Shown one piece after another: positions 1-6,963 of a stretch of 20,912 nt of DNA (the first letter of the stretch is position 1; each line of letters begins with the position of its first letter). The notes below the pieces were generated by a model. That model made no database searches and was not told the origin of the DNA. It saw only the letters and a program-made list of their open reading frames with translations. This DNA is from JBDNIO01 sp041688215 (GTDB lineage Bacteria > Pseudomonadota > Gammaproteobacteria > Nevskiales > Salinisphaeraceae), in NCBI GenBank assembly GCA_041688215.1, contig JBDNIO010000094.1, positions 1 through 20,912 of the forward strand, written 5' to 3'. The translations under genes and the position numbers were made by a program.

Positions 1-171
1 CGTTGCCCGCAAGTGAAGAAACAGCTCTGGGGCGGTGAATTTTGGACGGATGGTTATTACGCCAGCACGGTTGGCAAGCACGGAGATGAAGCGATGATAG
101 GAAAGTACGTCAAAGATCAAGGCAATGAGTATCAGAAGCTTCACTCAGACCATCAGCTCGGACTGTTCTAA
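1..171 (+). CDS. tnpA: IS200/IS605-family transposase TnpA, C-terminal fragment (runs off left edge)
   Basis: The reading frame is open from the first base and ends at TAA 169-171, giving 56 residues. The residues LWGGEFWTDGYY, STVGKHG and YVKDQG, and the ending DHQLGLF, match the C-terminal half of IS200-type Y1 transposases, which cut and rejoin single-stranded DNA during replication. The Tyr of YVKDQG is probably the DNA nucleophile; the HUH metal-binding motif would lie upstream, outside the window. A perfect hairpin follows four bases after the stop, as expected for the right end of such an element. The fragment is intact as far as it can be seen. Whether the whole gene is complete cannot be judged. 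Confidence 0.85.
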   Translation, partial: RCPQVKKQLWGGEFWTDGYYASTVGKHGDEAMIGKYVKDQGNEYQKLHSDHQLGLF

Positions 172-175
172 AATA

Positions 176-204
176 CCCCGCGGCTTGCCGCGGGGTTCTT
201 TATT
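176..204. mobile_element. Right-end hairpin of the IS200-like element, possible two-way terminator
   Basis: An 8-bp perfect stem (176-183 pairing with 188-195) encloses the loop CTTG and is followed by TTCTTTATT on the plus strand. Read on the minus strand it is followed by TATTTT. IS200-type ends carry such hairpins as transposase recognition sites, and they often also stop transcription. Here it could insulate the transposase from nuoA transcription arriving on the minus strand. The exact cleavage site cannot be fixed from one copy. Confidence 0.6.
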
Positions 205-240
205 ACCCCGTTGGGCGAAATTTAAATTGATTTTGGTCTT

Positions 241-258
241 AAGCGCGCATGCGCGCTT
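241..258. repeat. Perfect 18-bp palindrome just past the nuoA stop
   Basis: The sequence AAGCGCGCATGCGCGCTT is its own reverse complement and lies one base beyond the nuoA stop codon. On the plus strand it runs into TTTT, so it may help end transcription coming from the insertion-sequence side. On the minus strand only TTAAGACC follows, so it is a weak terminator candidate for nuoA. Possible roles are a terminator or an mRNA 3'-end stabiliser. Confidence 0.35.
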
Positions 259-259
259 T

Positions 260-664
260 TCAAGGCTGCGGCCTGCGTCGGGGCTTCTTCGGCGCCCATT
301 CTAGCGCGCCGATACGCCAGGCGTAAACCAACGCGAGTGTGAGTATGCCGACAAAAATCATGGCTTCGGTATAGCCGAGCCAGCCGACTTCGCGTGCGGC
401 AATGCCCCACGCGAAAATGTATACGACTTCCAGGTCGAAGATCACAAAGAAGATTGCAACCAGATAGAACTTGGCAGAAAAGCGCAGGCGGGCGCTGCCC
501 ACGGGCATAACGCCGGATTCATAAACCTGGCCCGTGCGCGGTTCGTTGTGGCGCTCGCCGAGTACGTAAGACAAACCCAGCATGGCGATAATCAGGCCGA
601 CCACCGAAGCCATATAGACCAGTAAGGGCCACAGGGCGTTGGACTGTTCGGCAATCGGACTCAT
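260..664 (-). CDS. nuoA: NADH-quinone oxidoreductase subunit A (complex I)
   Basis: NuoA is one of the membrane-arm subunits of respiratory complex I, near the quinone site, and takes part in coupling NADH oxidation to proton pumping. The 134-residue product has three hydrophobic segments (about 11-34, 65-87 and 96-117), the usual number. It carries the family signature FFVIFDLEVVYIFAWG around residues 72-87, with the conserved Asp and Glu of FDLE. RERH-type loop residues GERHNEPRTGQVYESG (36-51) also match. The Arg/Pro-rich tail KKPRRRPQP is typical. nuoA normally starts a nuoA-N operon, but the IS200-like end lies about 55 bp past its stop, with no nuoB in view. Either the element separates nuoA from nuoB or this is a detached copy. 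The ATG start fits the family N-terminus. Confidence 0.93.
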   Translation of the reverse strand: MSPIAEQSNALWPLLVYMASVVGLIIAMLGLSYVLGERHNEPRTGQVYESGVMPVGSARLRFSAKFYLVAIFFVIFDLEVVYIFAWGIAAREVGWLGYTEAMIFVGILTLALVYAWRIGALEWAPKKPRRRPQP

Positions 665-722
665 GGGCTTACGGCTATCTCCCGAATAACGAAGGAATCG
701 TTAAAGTTTCGTGCATGCCTTA

Positions 723-750
723 TTAATAGCACACCACGGCGCATTGTGCA
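723..750 (-). promoter_or_regulatory. Possible sigma-70 promoter for nuoA
   Basis: On the minus strand TGCACA (745-750) and TATTAA (723-728) are separated by 16 bp; each matches four of six consensus positions. The implied transcript would have a leader of about 50 nt before the nuoA ATG. Weak evidence, based on spacing and partial matches only. Confidence 0.22.
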
Positions 751-780
751 TAGTTGGTAATTACCCTGTTAAACCCGGTG

Positions 781-894
781 TTACAAACGCACCGGCATAG
801 AGCAGTAACACCATGAAACTCTCGAAACCGATATGGCCGATGCCACGAAGAGTAAAATAATCCAGATCGATGACAGATCACCTAAATTGAACAT
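781..894 (-). CDS. Possible 37-residue hydrophobic ORF or remnant between the MATE gene and nuoA
   Basis: An ATG eight bases after the MATE stop opens a 37-codon frame beginning MFNLGDLSSIWIILLFVASA, which looks like a single membrane segment, and then becomes polar and Cys-containing. A second hydrophobic stretch, FMVLLLYAGAFVTPGLTG, follows in another frame. This suggests a small two-helix membrane protein that has suffered a frameshift. There is no convincing ribosome binding site (only AATAGG close to the ATG). I do not recognise a family. It could be chance, since AT-rich spacer sequence often gives hydrophobic frames. Confidence 0.2.
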   Translation of the reverse strand: MFNLGDLSSIWIILLFVASAISVSRVSWCYCSMPVRL

Positions 895-902
895 GCCTAT
901 TG

Positions 903-2285
903 TCAGTCTCGTAGTTCAGGCGCGAGCAAAGTGCGCCGCAGCGCAGGGTAGCGCAGGCTTAGCGTCAGCGCCCGCACCACAACATAGAAAATAAATGCCA
1001 GCCACAATCCGTGATTACCGGCCCATTGCGTTAACCACCACGCGGCGGCCAGGAAAACAATTACCGAGACGATAGATGTGTTGCGCATATCGCGCACTTG
1101 GCTGGTGCCGATGAAAATACCGTCGAGCTGGAACGCAGCGAAAGAGAGCAGCACATAAATCGCGGTGTACGGCAGGTAAATCGTAGTGACTTCGCGCAGC
1201 GCGGGGAGGCTTGTAAGCGCTGCGATGGCGTAGTCACCAAACATCGCGATGGCCAGGCACAAGCCAAACGCGGTCACCGCCGCCAAATGCGTGGAGCGGC
1301 GCACCGTAACGTCGAACAAGGCGAGATTACGCGCGCCTGCGGCACGCCCAACCAGTGGTTCGACGGCGTGCGCATAGCCGTCCAGAAAGAATGCAGAGAA
1401 CGCGATTAGCTGCAGCAAAATGTGATTAGCGGCCAGAATCCGGTCGCCGAACTGCGCGCCCTGGTTAATGAACCAGGCGAACGCAAACAGCATGAACAGC
1501 GTGCGCAGCATGATGTCGGTGTTTGCGCCCAACGTGTCCAGAAATCCCTGGCGGCTGCGCAGCAGCGCCCAGGGCAGGAACGCGTCGTCATCCTTATACC
1601 GGGCGCGCAACAGACGATAAGCCAGCCACCCGCCGAACCCCAGCGCCGCCCACTCGGCAAGCGCGGTACCCAGGGCGATGCCGTTGGCGCCCCAGCCCAG
1701 TAGGCCGGCGAATGTAAGGTCCAGAATAATATTCAAACCGTTCAGGAAAACCTGCACGGCAAGAATGTAGCCGGTACGCCCCAGGCCTATGAACAGCCCC
1801 ATCAGGGCAAAGCCGCCGAGCGCTGCGGGCGCGCCCCAGATGCGGATCAGGAAGTATTGGCGCGCGGTAGTTTCCACATCCTGACTGGCGCCGAGCAGTT
1901 GCAGGGCTGCCCAGATCGTGGGCCATTGCAACACCAGCAGGCCCAAGCCAATAGCGGTGGCGAGTAACAGCGCACGCCCGAGCGCGGCACGTACCTCCGC
2001 TTCGTTTTGTTGGCCATCGGCGCGCGCCACGAAGCCAGTGGTACCCATACGCAGAAAGCCAAACCCCCAGTAGGCAAAGCTGAAAATCAGTGCGCCCAGG
2101 GCAATTGCGCCCAGTTCCACCGCGCTGCCGGTATGGCCGATCACGGCCGTGTCCACCAACCCCAGCAACGGCACGCTGCAATTGGCCAGGATAATCGGCC
2201 AGGCCAGTTGAAAGATTTTGCGGTAACCCGGCAAGGGGCTGGTGGATGTCACGATGGTGCTCTGACTTTCAGAAGGTATGCCCAC
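903..2285 (-). CDS. dinF: MATE-family multidrug/metabolite exporter, DinF-like
   Basis: This is a 460-residue inner-membrane protein with about 12 hydrophobic helices in two homologous halves, the usual size and layout for MATE antiporters, which export cationic drugs or metabolites in exchange for H+ or Na+. The N-terminal helix region LAWPIILANCSVPLLGLVDT followed by AVIGHTGS is characteristic of the DinF branch, as are GLGRTGYILAVQV (about 167-179) and LDGYAHAVEPLVGRA (about 301-315). The annotated start is GTG at 2283-2285. No Shine-Dalgarno sequence is obvious in front of it, so a start a few codons downstream is possible. Only 43 bp separate it from the divergent aconitase gene, so the two probably share a compact regulatory region. 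The substrate cannot be predicted. DinF in E. coli is next to lexA, which is not seen here. Confidence 0.88.
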   Translation of the reverse strand: MGIPSESQSTIVTSTSPLPGYRKIFQLAWPIILANCSVPLLGLVDTAVIGHTGSAVELGAIALGALIFSFAYWGFGFLRMGTTGFVARADGQQNEAEVRAALGRALLLATAIGLGLLVLQWPTIWAALQLLGASQDVETTARQYFLIRIWGAPAALGGFALMGLFIGLGRTGYILAVQVFLNGLNIILDLTFAGLLGWGANGIALGTALAEWAALGFGGWLAYRLLRARYKDDDAFLPWALLRSRQGFLDTLGANTDIMLRTLFMLFAFAWFINQGAQFGDRILAANHILLQLIAFSAFFLDGYAHAVEPLVGRAAGARNLALFDVTVRRSTHLAAVTAFGLCLAIAMFGDYAIAALTSLPALREVTTIYLPYTAIYVLLSFAAFQLDGIFIGTSQVRDMRNTSIVSVIVFLAAAWWLTQWAGNHGLWLAFIFYVVVRALTLSLRYPALRRTLLAPELRD

Positions 2286-2328
2286 GGGGTTAGAGTGTAA
2301 GCATTGTTAATCCACAAAGGTTGCTGCC

Positions 2329-4260
2329 ATGGCCCAGAACGTTGCGCAAAAGCTGATTGAATCGCATCTGGTGGAGGGCGAAATGACGCCCGGCACCGAG
2401 ATTGGTTTGAAGATCGACCAGACGCTAACCCAGGACGCCACCGGCACCATGGTAATGCTGGAACTCGAAGCCATGAAGCTCGACCGGGTCAAGACGGAAT
2501 TATCCGCCCAATACGTCGACCACAATCTGATTCAGGAAGACTATAAAAATCCCGACGATCATTTATTCCTGAAAAGCGCCTGCGAACGGTTCGGCCTGTG
2601 GTATTCGCGCCCCGGTAACGGTATTTCGCACGCGGTGCATATGCAGCGCTTCGGTAAACCGGGTAAGACACTTTTGGGTTCAGACAGCCATACGCCGGCC
2701 GCTGGTTCCATGGGCATGCTTGCCATCGGCGCCGGCGGTATTGACGTGGCCATGGCAATGGCGGGCGAGCCGTTTTTCACCAAGATGCCGGAAATCTGGG
2801 GCATCAAACTCACCGGCAAATTGCCTGCTTGGGTGTCGGCCAAGGACGTGATTCTGGAAATGCTGCGCCGGCATGGCGTGGACGGCGGCGTCGGGCGCAT
2901 CATCGAATACCACGGACCGGGCCTGAAAAACCTGTCTGCGATGGATCGCCACGTTATCGCGAATATGGGCGCGGAACTGGGCGCCACGACGACTGTGTTT
3001 CCGGCCGATGCAACCATCAAGGAATTCATGCTCGGCGAAAAGCGCGGCAATGAATACGCCGAAGTGCTGGCGGACAAGGGCTGCAAATACGACGTGGAAG
3101 ACGCGATTGATTTGTCCAAACTGGTGCCGCTGATTGCCAAGCCGACATCACCGGGCAATGTTGTGCCGGTATCCGAACTCGCCGGCGAGCCGATTTACCA
3201 GGCCTACATTGGCTCCTCCGCCAATCCCGGTTATCGCGATTTCGCCATGCCCGCGATGATGGTGAAAGACCAGATGGTGCATCCGGGTGTTTCTTTCGAC
3301 ATCAACCCGTCCTCGCGCTCGACCCTGCAAACGCTGATGCGGGACGGTTTAATCGGCCAGTTAATTGCTGCGGGTGCGCGCTTGCATCAGGCCGGCTGCA
3401 ACGGCTGTATCGGCATGGGGCAGGCGCCGGCGTCGGGGCGCAATAGCTTGCGTACCACACCGCGCAATTTCGCCGGGCGTTCGGGCACCAAGGAAGACGC
3501 GGTGTTTTTGTGCTCGCCGGAAACCGCGACTGCCAGCGCGCTGGCCGGCGAGATTACCGATCCGCGCAAGATGAAAATGAAATATCCCAAGGTGCGCGAT
3601 CCGGCCGACCCGGTCGTGAACAAGGATATGTTGCAGGCACCGCTGGAACCCAAAGCCGCTAAAAAAACCAAACTGGTGAAAGGCCCAAACATCGCCAGCC
3701 TGCCGGATTTCGATGGTTTGCCAGACAAGTTGAAAGTACCCGTTTTGCTTAAAGTCGGCGACGACATTTCTACTGACGCCATCATGCGCGCCGGTGCGGA
3801 AGTGTTGCCATTTCGCTCCAACATCCCCGAGATCAGCAAGTTCGTTTACGACGGCGTAGATGAAACCTATCCCAAGCGCGCGAAAGATACCGGCGACCAC
3901 GCCATTGTCGGCGGCAAGAATTATGGCCAGGGTTCGTCGCGGGAACACGCTGCGATTGCACCGCGTTATCTGGGTTTGCGCGTCGTAATTGTCAAGGACT
4001 ACGCGCGCATCCACTGGCAGAATCTGGTTAATTTCGGGGTGCTGCCGCTGACGTTTGCGAAAAAAGGCGACCTTAAAAAGCTCAAACAGGGCGATAAACT
4101 CAACTTCAAGGGCTTGCATGCGGCGCTACGTGCAGGCAAGCAGGTCGATGCCTCAATCAAGGGCGGCAAGACAATTACGCTTGAGCACGCCTTGTCGCCA
4201 CGCCAGGCCGAAATGCTGATCGCCGGCGGCATCATCAACTGGAAACGCGAACGTCAATAA
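2329..4260 (+). CDS. Aconitate hydratase, short Aquifex-type single-chain form
   Basis: It should interconvert citrate and isocitrate in the TCA cycle in the cytoplasm. The 643-residue chain is clearly shorter than AcnA or AcnB (about 860-900) and matches the compact family known as putative Aquifex-type aconitases. Residues 1-430 are the LeuC-like Fe-S domain, with GSDSHT at 117-122 and GCNGCIGMG at 356-364, whose two Cys (357, 360) are cluster ligands. A Lys-rich linker (about 437-452) joins this to the LeuD-like swivel domain with NYGQGSSREHAA at 531-542 and YARIHWQNL at 558-566. The third cluster ligand, Cys in GSCTNS of ordinary aconitases, is Ser297 here in IGSSANPG. Cys395 in VFLCSPETA is a possible alternative. 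The start is the ATG after AAAGG at about 10 bp. It stands alone. Confidence 0.9.
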   Translation: MAQNVAQKLIESHLVEGEMTPGTEIGLKIDQTLTQDATGTMVMLELEAMKLDRVKTELSAQYVDHNLIQEDYKNPDDHLFLKSACERFGLWYSRPGNGISHAVHMQRFGKPGKTLLGSDSHTPAAGSMGMLAIGAGGIDVAMAMAGEPFFTKMPEIWGIKLTGKLPAWVSAKDVILEMLRRHGVDGGVGRIIEYHGPGLKNLSAMDRHVIANMGAELGATTTVFPADATIKEFMLGEKRGNEYAEVLADKGCKYDVEDAIDLSKLVPLIAKPTSPGNVVPVSELAGEPIYQAYIGSSANPGYRDFAMPAMMVKDQMVHPGVSFDINPSSRSTLQTLMRDGLIGQLIAAGARLHQAGCNGCIGMGQAPASGRNSLRTTPRNFAGRSGTKEDAVFLCSPETATASALAGEITDPRKMKMKYPKVRDPADPVVNKDMLQAPLEPKAAKKTKLVKGPNIASLPDFDGLPDKLKVPVLLKVGDDISTDAIMRAGAEVLPFRSNIPEISKFVYDGVDETYPKRAKDTGDHAIVGGKNYGQGSSREHAAIAPRYLGLRVVIVKDYARIHWQNLVNFGVLPLTFAKKGDLKKLKQGDKLNFKGLHAALRAGKQVDASIKGGKTITLEHALSPRQAEMLIAGGIINWKRERQ

Positions 4261-4304
4261 TTTGCGCAGCGCACTGTGCCTGAACGCAGGTTTAATTAAT
4301 CCAG

Positions 4305-4333
4305 TTGTGCCGGGCGCGGCAAGCGGGTAAAGT
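4305..4333 (+). promoter_or_regulatory. Weak sigma-70-like promoter candidate upstream of mtnD
   Basis: TTGTGC (4305-4310) and TAAAGT (4328-4333) are 17 bp apart, matching three and four of six consensus bases. A short hairpin (stem CCCAG/CTGGG, 4404-4419) lies in the leader 12 bases before the mtnD ATG and could affect translation. Both are tentative. Confidence 0.2.
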
Positions 4334-4431
4334 GCGCGCGGTTTTGGCGCCGCAGGCCTGCCTGGTGCAGCTCGCCGTCATATTTCTACCAACTACGAAG
4401 AGTCCCAGAGCGTGCTGGGTGTAGAAGATTT

Positions 4432-4974
4432 ATGAGCGATTTGAGAATTTATCGGGATTTGTCCCGAAAGCCCCTGGTGCATGCCCAGAACGCGGCCGCC
4501 ATTAACGAACATATGAACGAACTGGGCGCGGTCTTCGGCCAGTTTTCTGTGGCCAACGAGCCGCCCGATAGCGAAGCCGGCCAGGACGAAATAATCGAAG
4601 CCCATCGGGAATTGCTGAACGCCCTGATGCTGGAATATGCGTTTGCAAGCATTGATGTGCTTAACGTTACGCAGGACTACCCACACCTGGAAAAATTGCT
4701 CGCTCAGTTCCAGAGCGAACATCGTCACCCCGAAACCGAGGCGCGTCTGTTTATTGCAGGCGGGGGCTGCTTCTACTTGCGCGCGCGGGACAGGATTTAT
4801 GCCGTGACCTGCCAGCCGGGCGACTTTATTAGCTTGCCCGCCAATCTGTACCACTGGTACGAAATGGATACGTCTGCGCCACTGTGTGTCGTGCGTCTGT
4901 ATTCTTCGGCGCAGGGTTGCCAAACGATTCCCGTGGGGCGCAACAAGCAGCACACTACGCGGGTTAGCCGCTAG
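4432..4974 (+). CDS. mtnD: Acireductone dioxygenase (methionine salvage)
   Basis: This cupin enzyme oxidises the acireductone of the methionine salvage pathway to the 2-keto precursor of methionine and formate (Fe2+ form). The 180-residue length is exactly the usual one. The metal-binding set is visible: His97, His99 and Glu103 in EHRHPETE, and His141 in LPANLYHW. The surrounding EARLFIAGGGCFYLR strand is typical for the family. The start ATG is preceded by a modest AGAAGA. The partner genes mtnB and mtnC, often next to mtnD in gammaproteobacteria, are not in the window, so the rest of the pathway must lie elsewhere. The next gene also uses SAM chemistry, but the spacing (148 bp) and a separate promoter candidate argue against a common operon. 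Confidence 0.9.
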   Translation: MSDLRIYRDLSRKPLVHAQNAAAINEHMNELGAVFGQFSVANEPPDSEAGQDEIIEAHRELLNALMLEYAFASIDVLNVTQDYPHLEKLLAQFQSEHRHPETEARLFIAGGGCFYLRARDRIYAVTCQPGDFISLPANLYHWYEMDTSAPLCVVRLYSSAQGCQTIPVGRNKQHTTRVSR

Positions 4975-5046
4975 AATAAGTCAGCCGCGGGCCGCCTGTT
5001 TGGTCTTGCCGATAAAGCGGCACAAACGGCTGTGGCTCTGAAATAA

Positions 5047-5075
5047 TTGGCCCCGGCCGCCGGGAGCGGTACTAT
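5047..5075 (+). promoter_or_regulatory. Sigma-70-like promoter of the methyltransferase gene
   Basis: TTGGCC (5047-5052) and TACTAT (5070-5075) are separated by exactly 17 bp, each with four of six consensus matches. A start near 5083 would give a leader of about 40 nt carrying the strong GGAGAA ribosome site at 5107-5112. Confidence 0.4.
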
Positions 5076-5122
5076 ATCCGCCGCAGCTAACAGTCCCAAC
5101 TCAGGTTGGAGAACGGGAAACC

Positions 5123-5731
5123 ATGGATAATCAATCGGTAACGACCGCTTACCGTCGTCTCGCCAAAAACTACGATCGCTTTTTTGGCGCGGTTTTCGAG
5201 CCAGGCCGCCAATTGGCCGTGGACAAGATGAACTGCCTGTCGGGCGACCGTGTGCTCGAAGTTGGCGTGGGTACGGGCTTGTCTCTGGGCCATTATCCCG
5301 AAGGCGTGCATGTATGCGGCATCGACGTCTCTACGCATATGCTGGATCGCGCCCGCGCGCGCCTTAATGGCCAGGCTGATCGCGTAACCCTGGAACTCAT
5401 GGACGCCCAGGCGCTGACTTACGCAGACAACAGCTTCGACAAGGTCGTGGCCATGTACGTGGCTTCTGTGGTGCCGGATCCGCAAGCCATGGTGCGCGAG
5501 ATGAAGCGAGTATGCCGCCCCGGCGGGGACATGTTCATCATCAATCACTTCAGCCGTGATAAGGGTGCCATGGCCGCGCTGGAACGCCTGGTCTCACCGG
5601 CCTCCAAGCTGGTGGGGTTCAGAACCTCTTTCCCGCTGCAGAATTTTCTGAATCTTTCCCAGTTCAATGTGGCCGAAATTGCACCAGTGAATCTGTTTGG
5701 CTACTGGAAACTGATCCACGCGGTAAATTAG
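5123..5731 (+). CDS. Class I SAM-dependent methyltransferase, phosphatidylethanolamine N-methyltransferase-like
   Basis: The 202-residue protein has the class I SAM fold: motif I VLEVGVGTGLSL at 44-55, the acidic loop GIDVS with Asp68, and motif III-like DNSFDKVVAMYVASVV followed by KRVCRPGG. The N-terminal YRRLAKNYDRFFGAVFEPGR and the C-terminal pattern match the PmtA-type enzymes that methylate phosphatidylethanolamine to phosphatidylcholine at the membrane. Ubiquinone/menaquinone-type UbiE methyltransferases are the nearest alternative. The start is supported by GGAGAA about ten bases upstream. Its TAG stop overlaps the TAA of the convergent murB by three bases (5729-5730 plus flanks), so the genes share no terminator. 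Substrate is inferred from overall resemblance only. Confidence 0.75.
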   Translation: MDNQSVTTAYRRLAKNYDRFFGAVFEPGRQLAVDKMNCLSGDRVLEVGVGTGLSLGHYPEGVHVCGIDVSTHMLDRARARLNGQADRVTLELMDAQALTYADNSFDKVVAMYVASVVPDPQAMVREMKRVCRPGGDMFIINHFSRDKGAMAALERLVSPASKLVGFRTSFPLQNFLNLSQFNVAEIAPVNLFGYWKLIHAVN

Positions 5732-6726
5732 TAAGTCTTGCCGGCAGCCGGAGTTTTCAAGCGGCGCACCGGCGCAAACTCACCCACAAACGAGATTTCC
5801 GGTTCCAGCCAATAGCCGGTTTCTTTTTCCACTGTTTTCTGAATATGCATAATCAGGCTGCACACGTCGGCGGCCGTGGCGCCGCCGGTATTGATGAGGA
5901 TGTTGGCGTGGCGCGGTGATACCTGCGCGCCGCCGGCCTGCAAGCCTTTCAGGCCACATTCATCGATCAGGCGGCCCGCCCCGATGCCTTCTATTTTTCT
6001 GAAAATGGATCCGGCGGAAGGCTCGCTGGCAAGCGGCGGATGACGTTGCCCGCGCCATTCCAGATTGGCTTGCATGGTGTGTTCAATGCTCGTCTTTTCG
6101 GCCGGGGCAAGGGCAAACGTGGCTGACAACACCACATCCGCGCGGTCATGCAGCACGGAATAGTCATAGCCGAATTCGAAGTAATCGCAAGGCACGGTTT
6201 TGCGCACGCCCTCGGCGCTGAGTATGTCCGCATCCTGTACAACCGCGGCGATGAACATGGTGCGCAACCGGTCGGGCGGCGGCGACAGAAAATGCAGGTT
6301 CTGCCACAGCGCGCCGCCGATAGTGGACGGAATCCCCACATAATGTTCTAGCCCGGATAACCCCGCATCGGCTGCAAGGCCGATAATATCCGGATAAACC
6401 ATGGCTCCGCTCTCGGCGATCAGCAGGTTATTTTCAACCCGTGCCGCGTTGGCCTGATTATGAATAACCAGGCCGGGATAGCCGCGATCGCCGATCAGGA
6501 TGTTCGCGCCGGCACCGAGCAGAAAATAGTCCACAACGGCTGCGCGGGCTGTACTTACCGCCAGCGCCAGCTCATCCGCACTTTTTACGCTTATGAAAGC
6601 CTTCGCGTTGCCGCCAATCTGAAAAGTGGTTAAAGACGCCAGATTGACGTCCACGCGCAGAGCAGCGCCGAGGGCCTTGCGTAATAATTCAAATTGCTCG
6701 GGCTGAATGGATCGGGGTTTAGGCAT
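5728..6726 (-). CDS. murB: UDP-N-acetylenolpyruvoylglucosamine reductase (MurB), variant subfamily
   Basis: MurB is the FAD/NADPH enzyme that reduces enolpyruvyl-UDP-GlcNAc to UDP-MurNAc in peptidoglycan synthesis. The 332-residue chain shows the FAD domain (TTFQIGGNA 33-41, LLGAGANILIGDRG 69-82), the second FAD-contact segment LEHYVGIPSTIGGALWQN (126-143), and the C-terminal MurB domain with PSAGSIFRK (236-244), AGRLIDECGLKG (250-261) and LEPEISFVG (307-315). Catalytic Ser240 and Glu310 are present. Two positions differ from E. coli MurB: the motif GYRDS, which supplies the active-site Arg, reads GYDYS (Asp188), and NxGAYG after the FAD segment reads NLHFLSPP. It may be a distinct functional subfamily or a paralogue with altered catalysis. 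It is not next to other mur genes. The ATG start is plausible though its ribosome site is weak. Confidence 0.85.
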   Translation of the reverse strand: MPKPRSIQPEQFELLRKALGAALRVDVNLASLTTFQIGGNAKAFISVKSADELALAVSTARAAVVDYFLLGAGANILIGDRGYPGLVIHNQANAARVENNLLIAESGAMVYPDIIGLAADAGLSGLEHYVGIPSTIGGALWQNLHFLSPPPDRLRTMFIAAVVQDADILSAEGVRKTVPCDYFEFGYDYSVLHDRADVVLSATFALAPAEKTSIEHTMQANLEWRGQRHPPLASEPSAGSIFRKIEGIGAGRLIDECGLKGLQAGGAQVSPRHANILINTGGATAADVCSLIMHIQKTVEKETGYWLEPEISFVGEFAPVRRLKTPAAGKTY

Positions 6727-6843
6727 TGCCTGAATAAATCATGGTTGCGGGCAGAAAAGGGGTGCATTATCCCATCCATACCTATTGGTGTGTAGCGGTA
6801 TGCCGATACCCCGCGCCCCGCAGACACTTACGGAGATGTCAAA

Positions 6844-6960
6844 GTGACAGTTAACCCGGCAGATATTAAGTTACCAGGGGATTTCCGGGAAGTGTCCTCC
6901 AACGGAATGCAGGCGCTGCGGTATAATCCCGCCTTTGTTGCACTTCAAAGAGCCCTGTAG
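6844..6960 (+). CDS. Possible 38-residue small ORF or leader peptide before the aminotransferase
   Basis: A GTG at 6844 follows GGAG (6831-6834) by nine bases and opens a frame of 38 codons ending at TAG 6958-6960, three bases before the aminotransferase ATG. The peptide begins MTVNPADIKLPGDFREVSSN and ends NPAFVALQRAL. The tight junction would allow translational coupling. I recognise no family. The sequence also contains a perfect TATAAT, which may instead be the real promoter of the downstream gene, and then this ORF would be chance. Both readings are left open. Confidence 0.33.
   Translation: MTVNPADIKLPGDFREVSSNGMQALRYNPAFVALQRAL
6922..6927 (+). promoter_or_regulatory. Perfect -10 box upstream of the aminotransferase
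   Basis: TATAAT at 6922-6927 matches the sigma-70 -10 consensus at all six positions and would start a transcript about 30 nt before the ATG at 6964. No good -35 box sits 16-18 bp upstream, and the extended -10 TG is absent, so an activator may be needed. Confidence 0.42.
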
Positions 6961-6963
6961 TTA

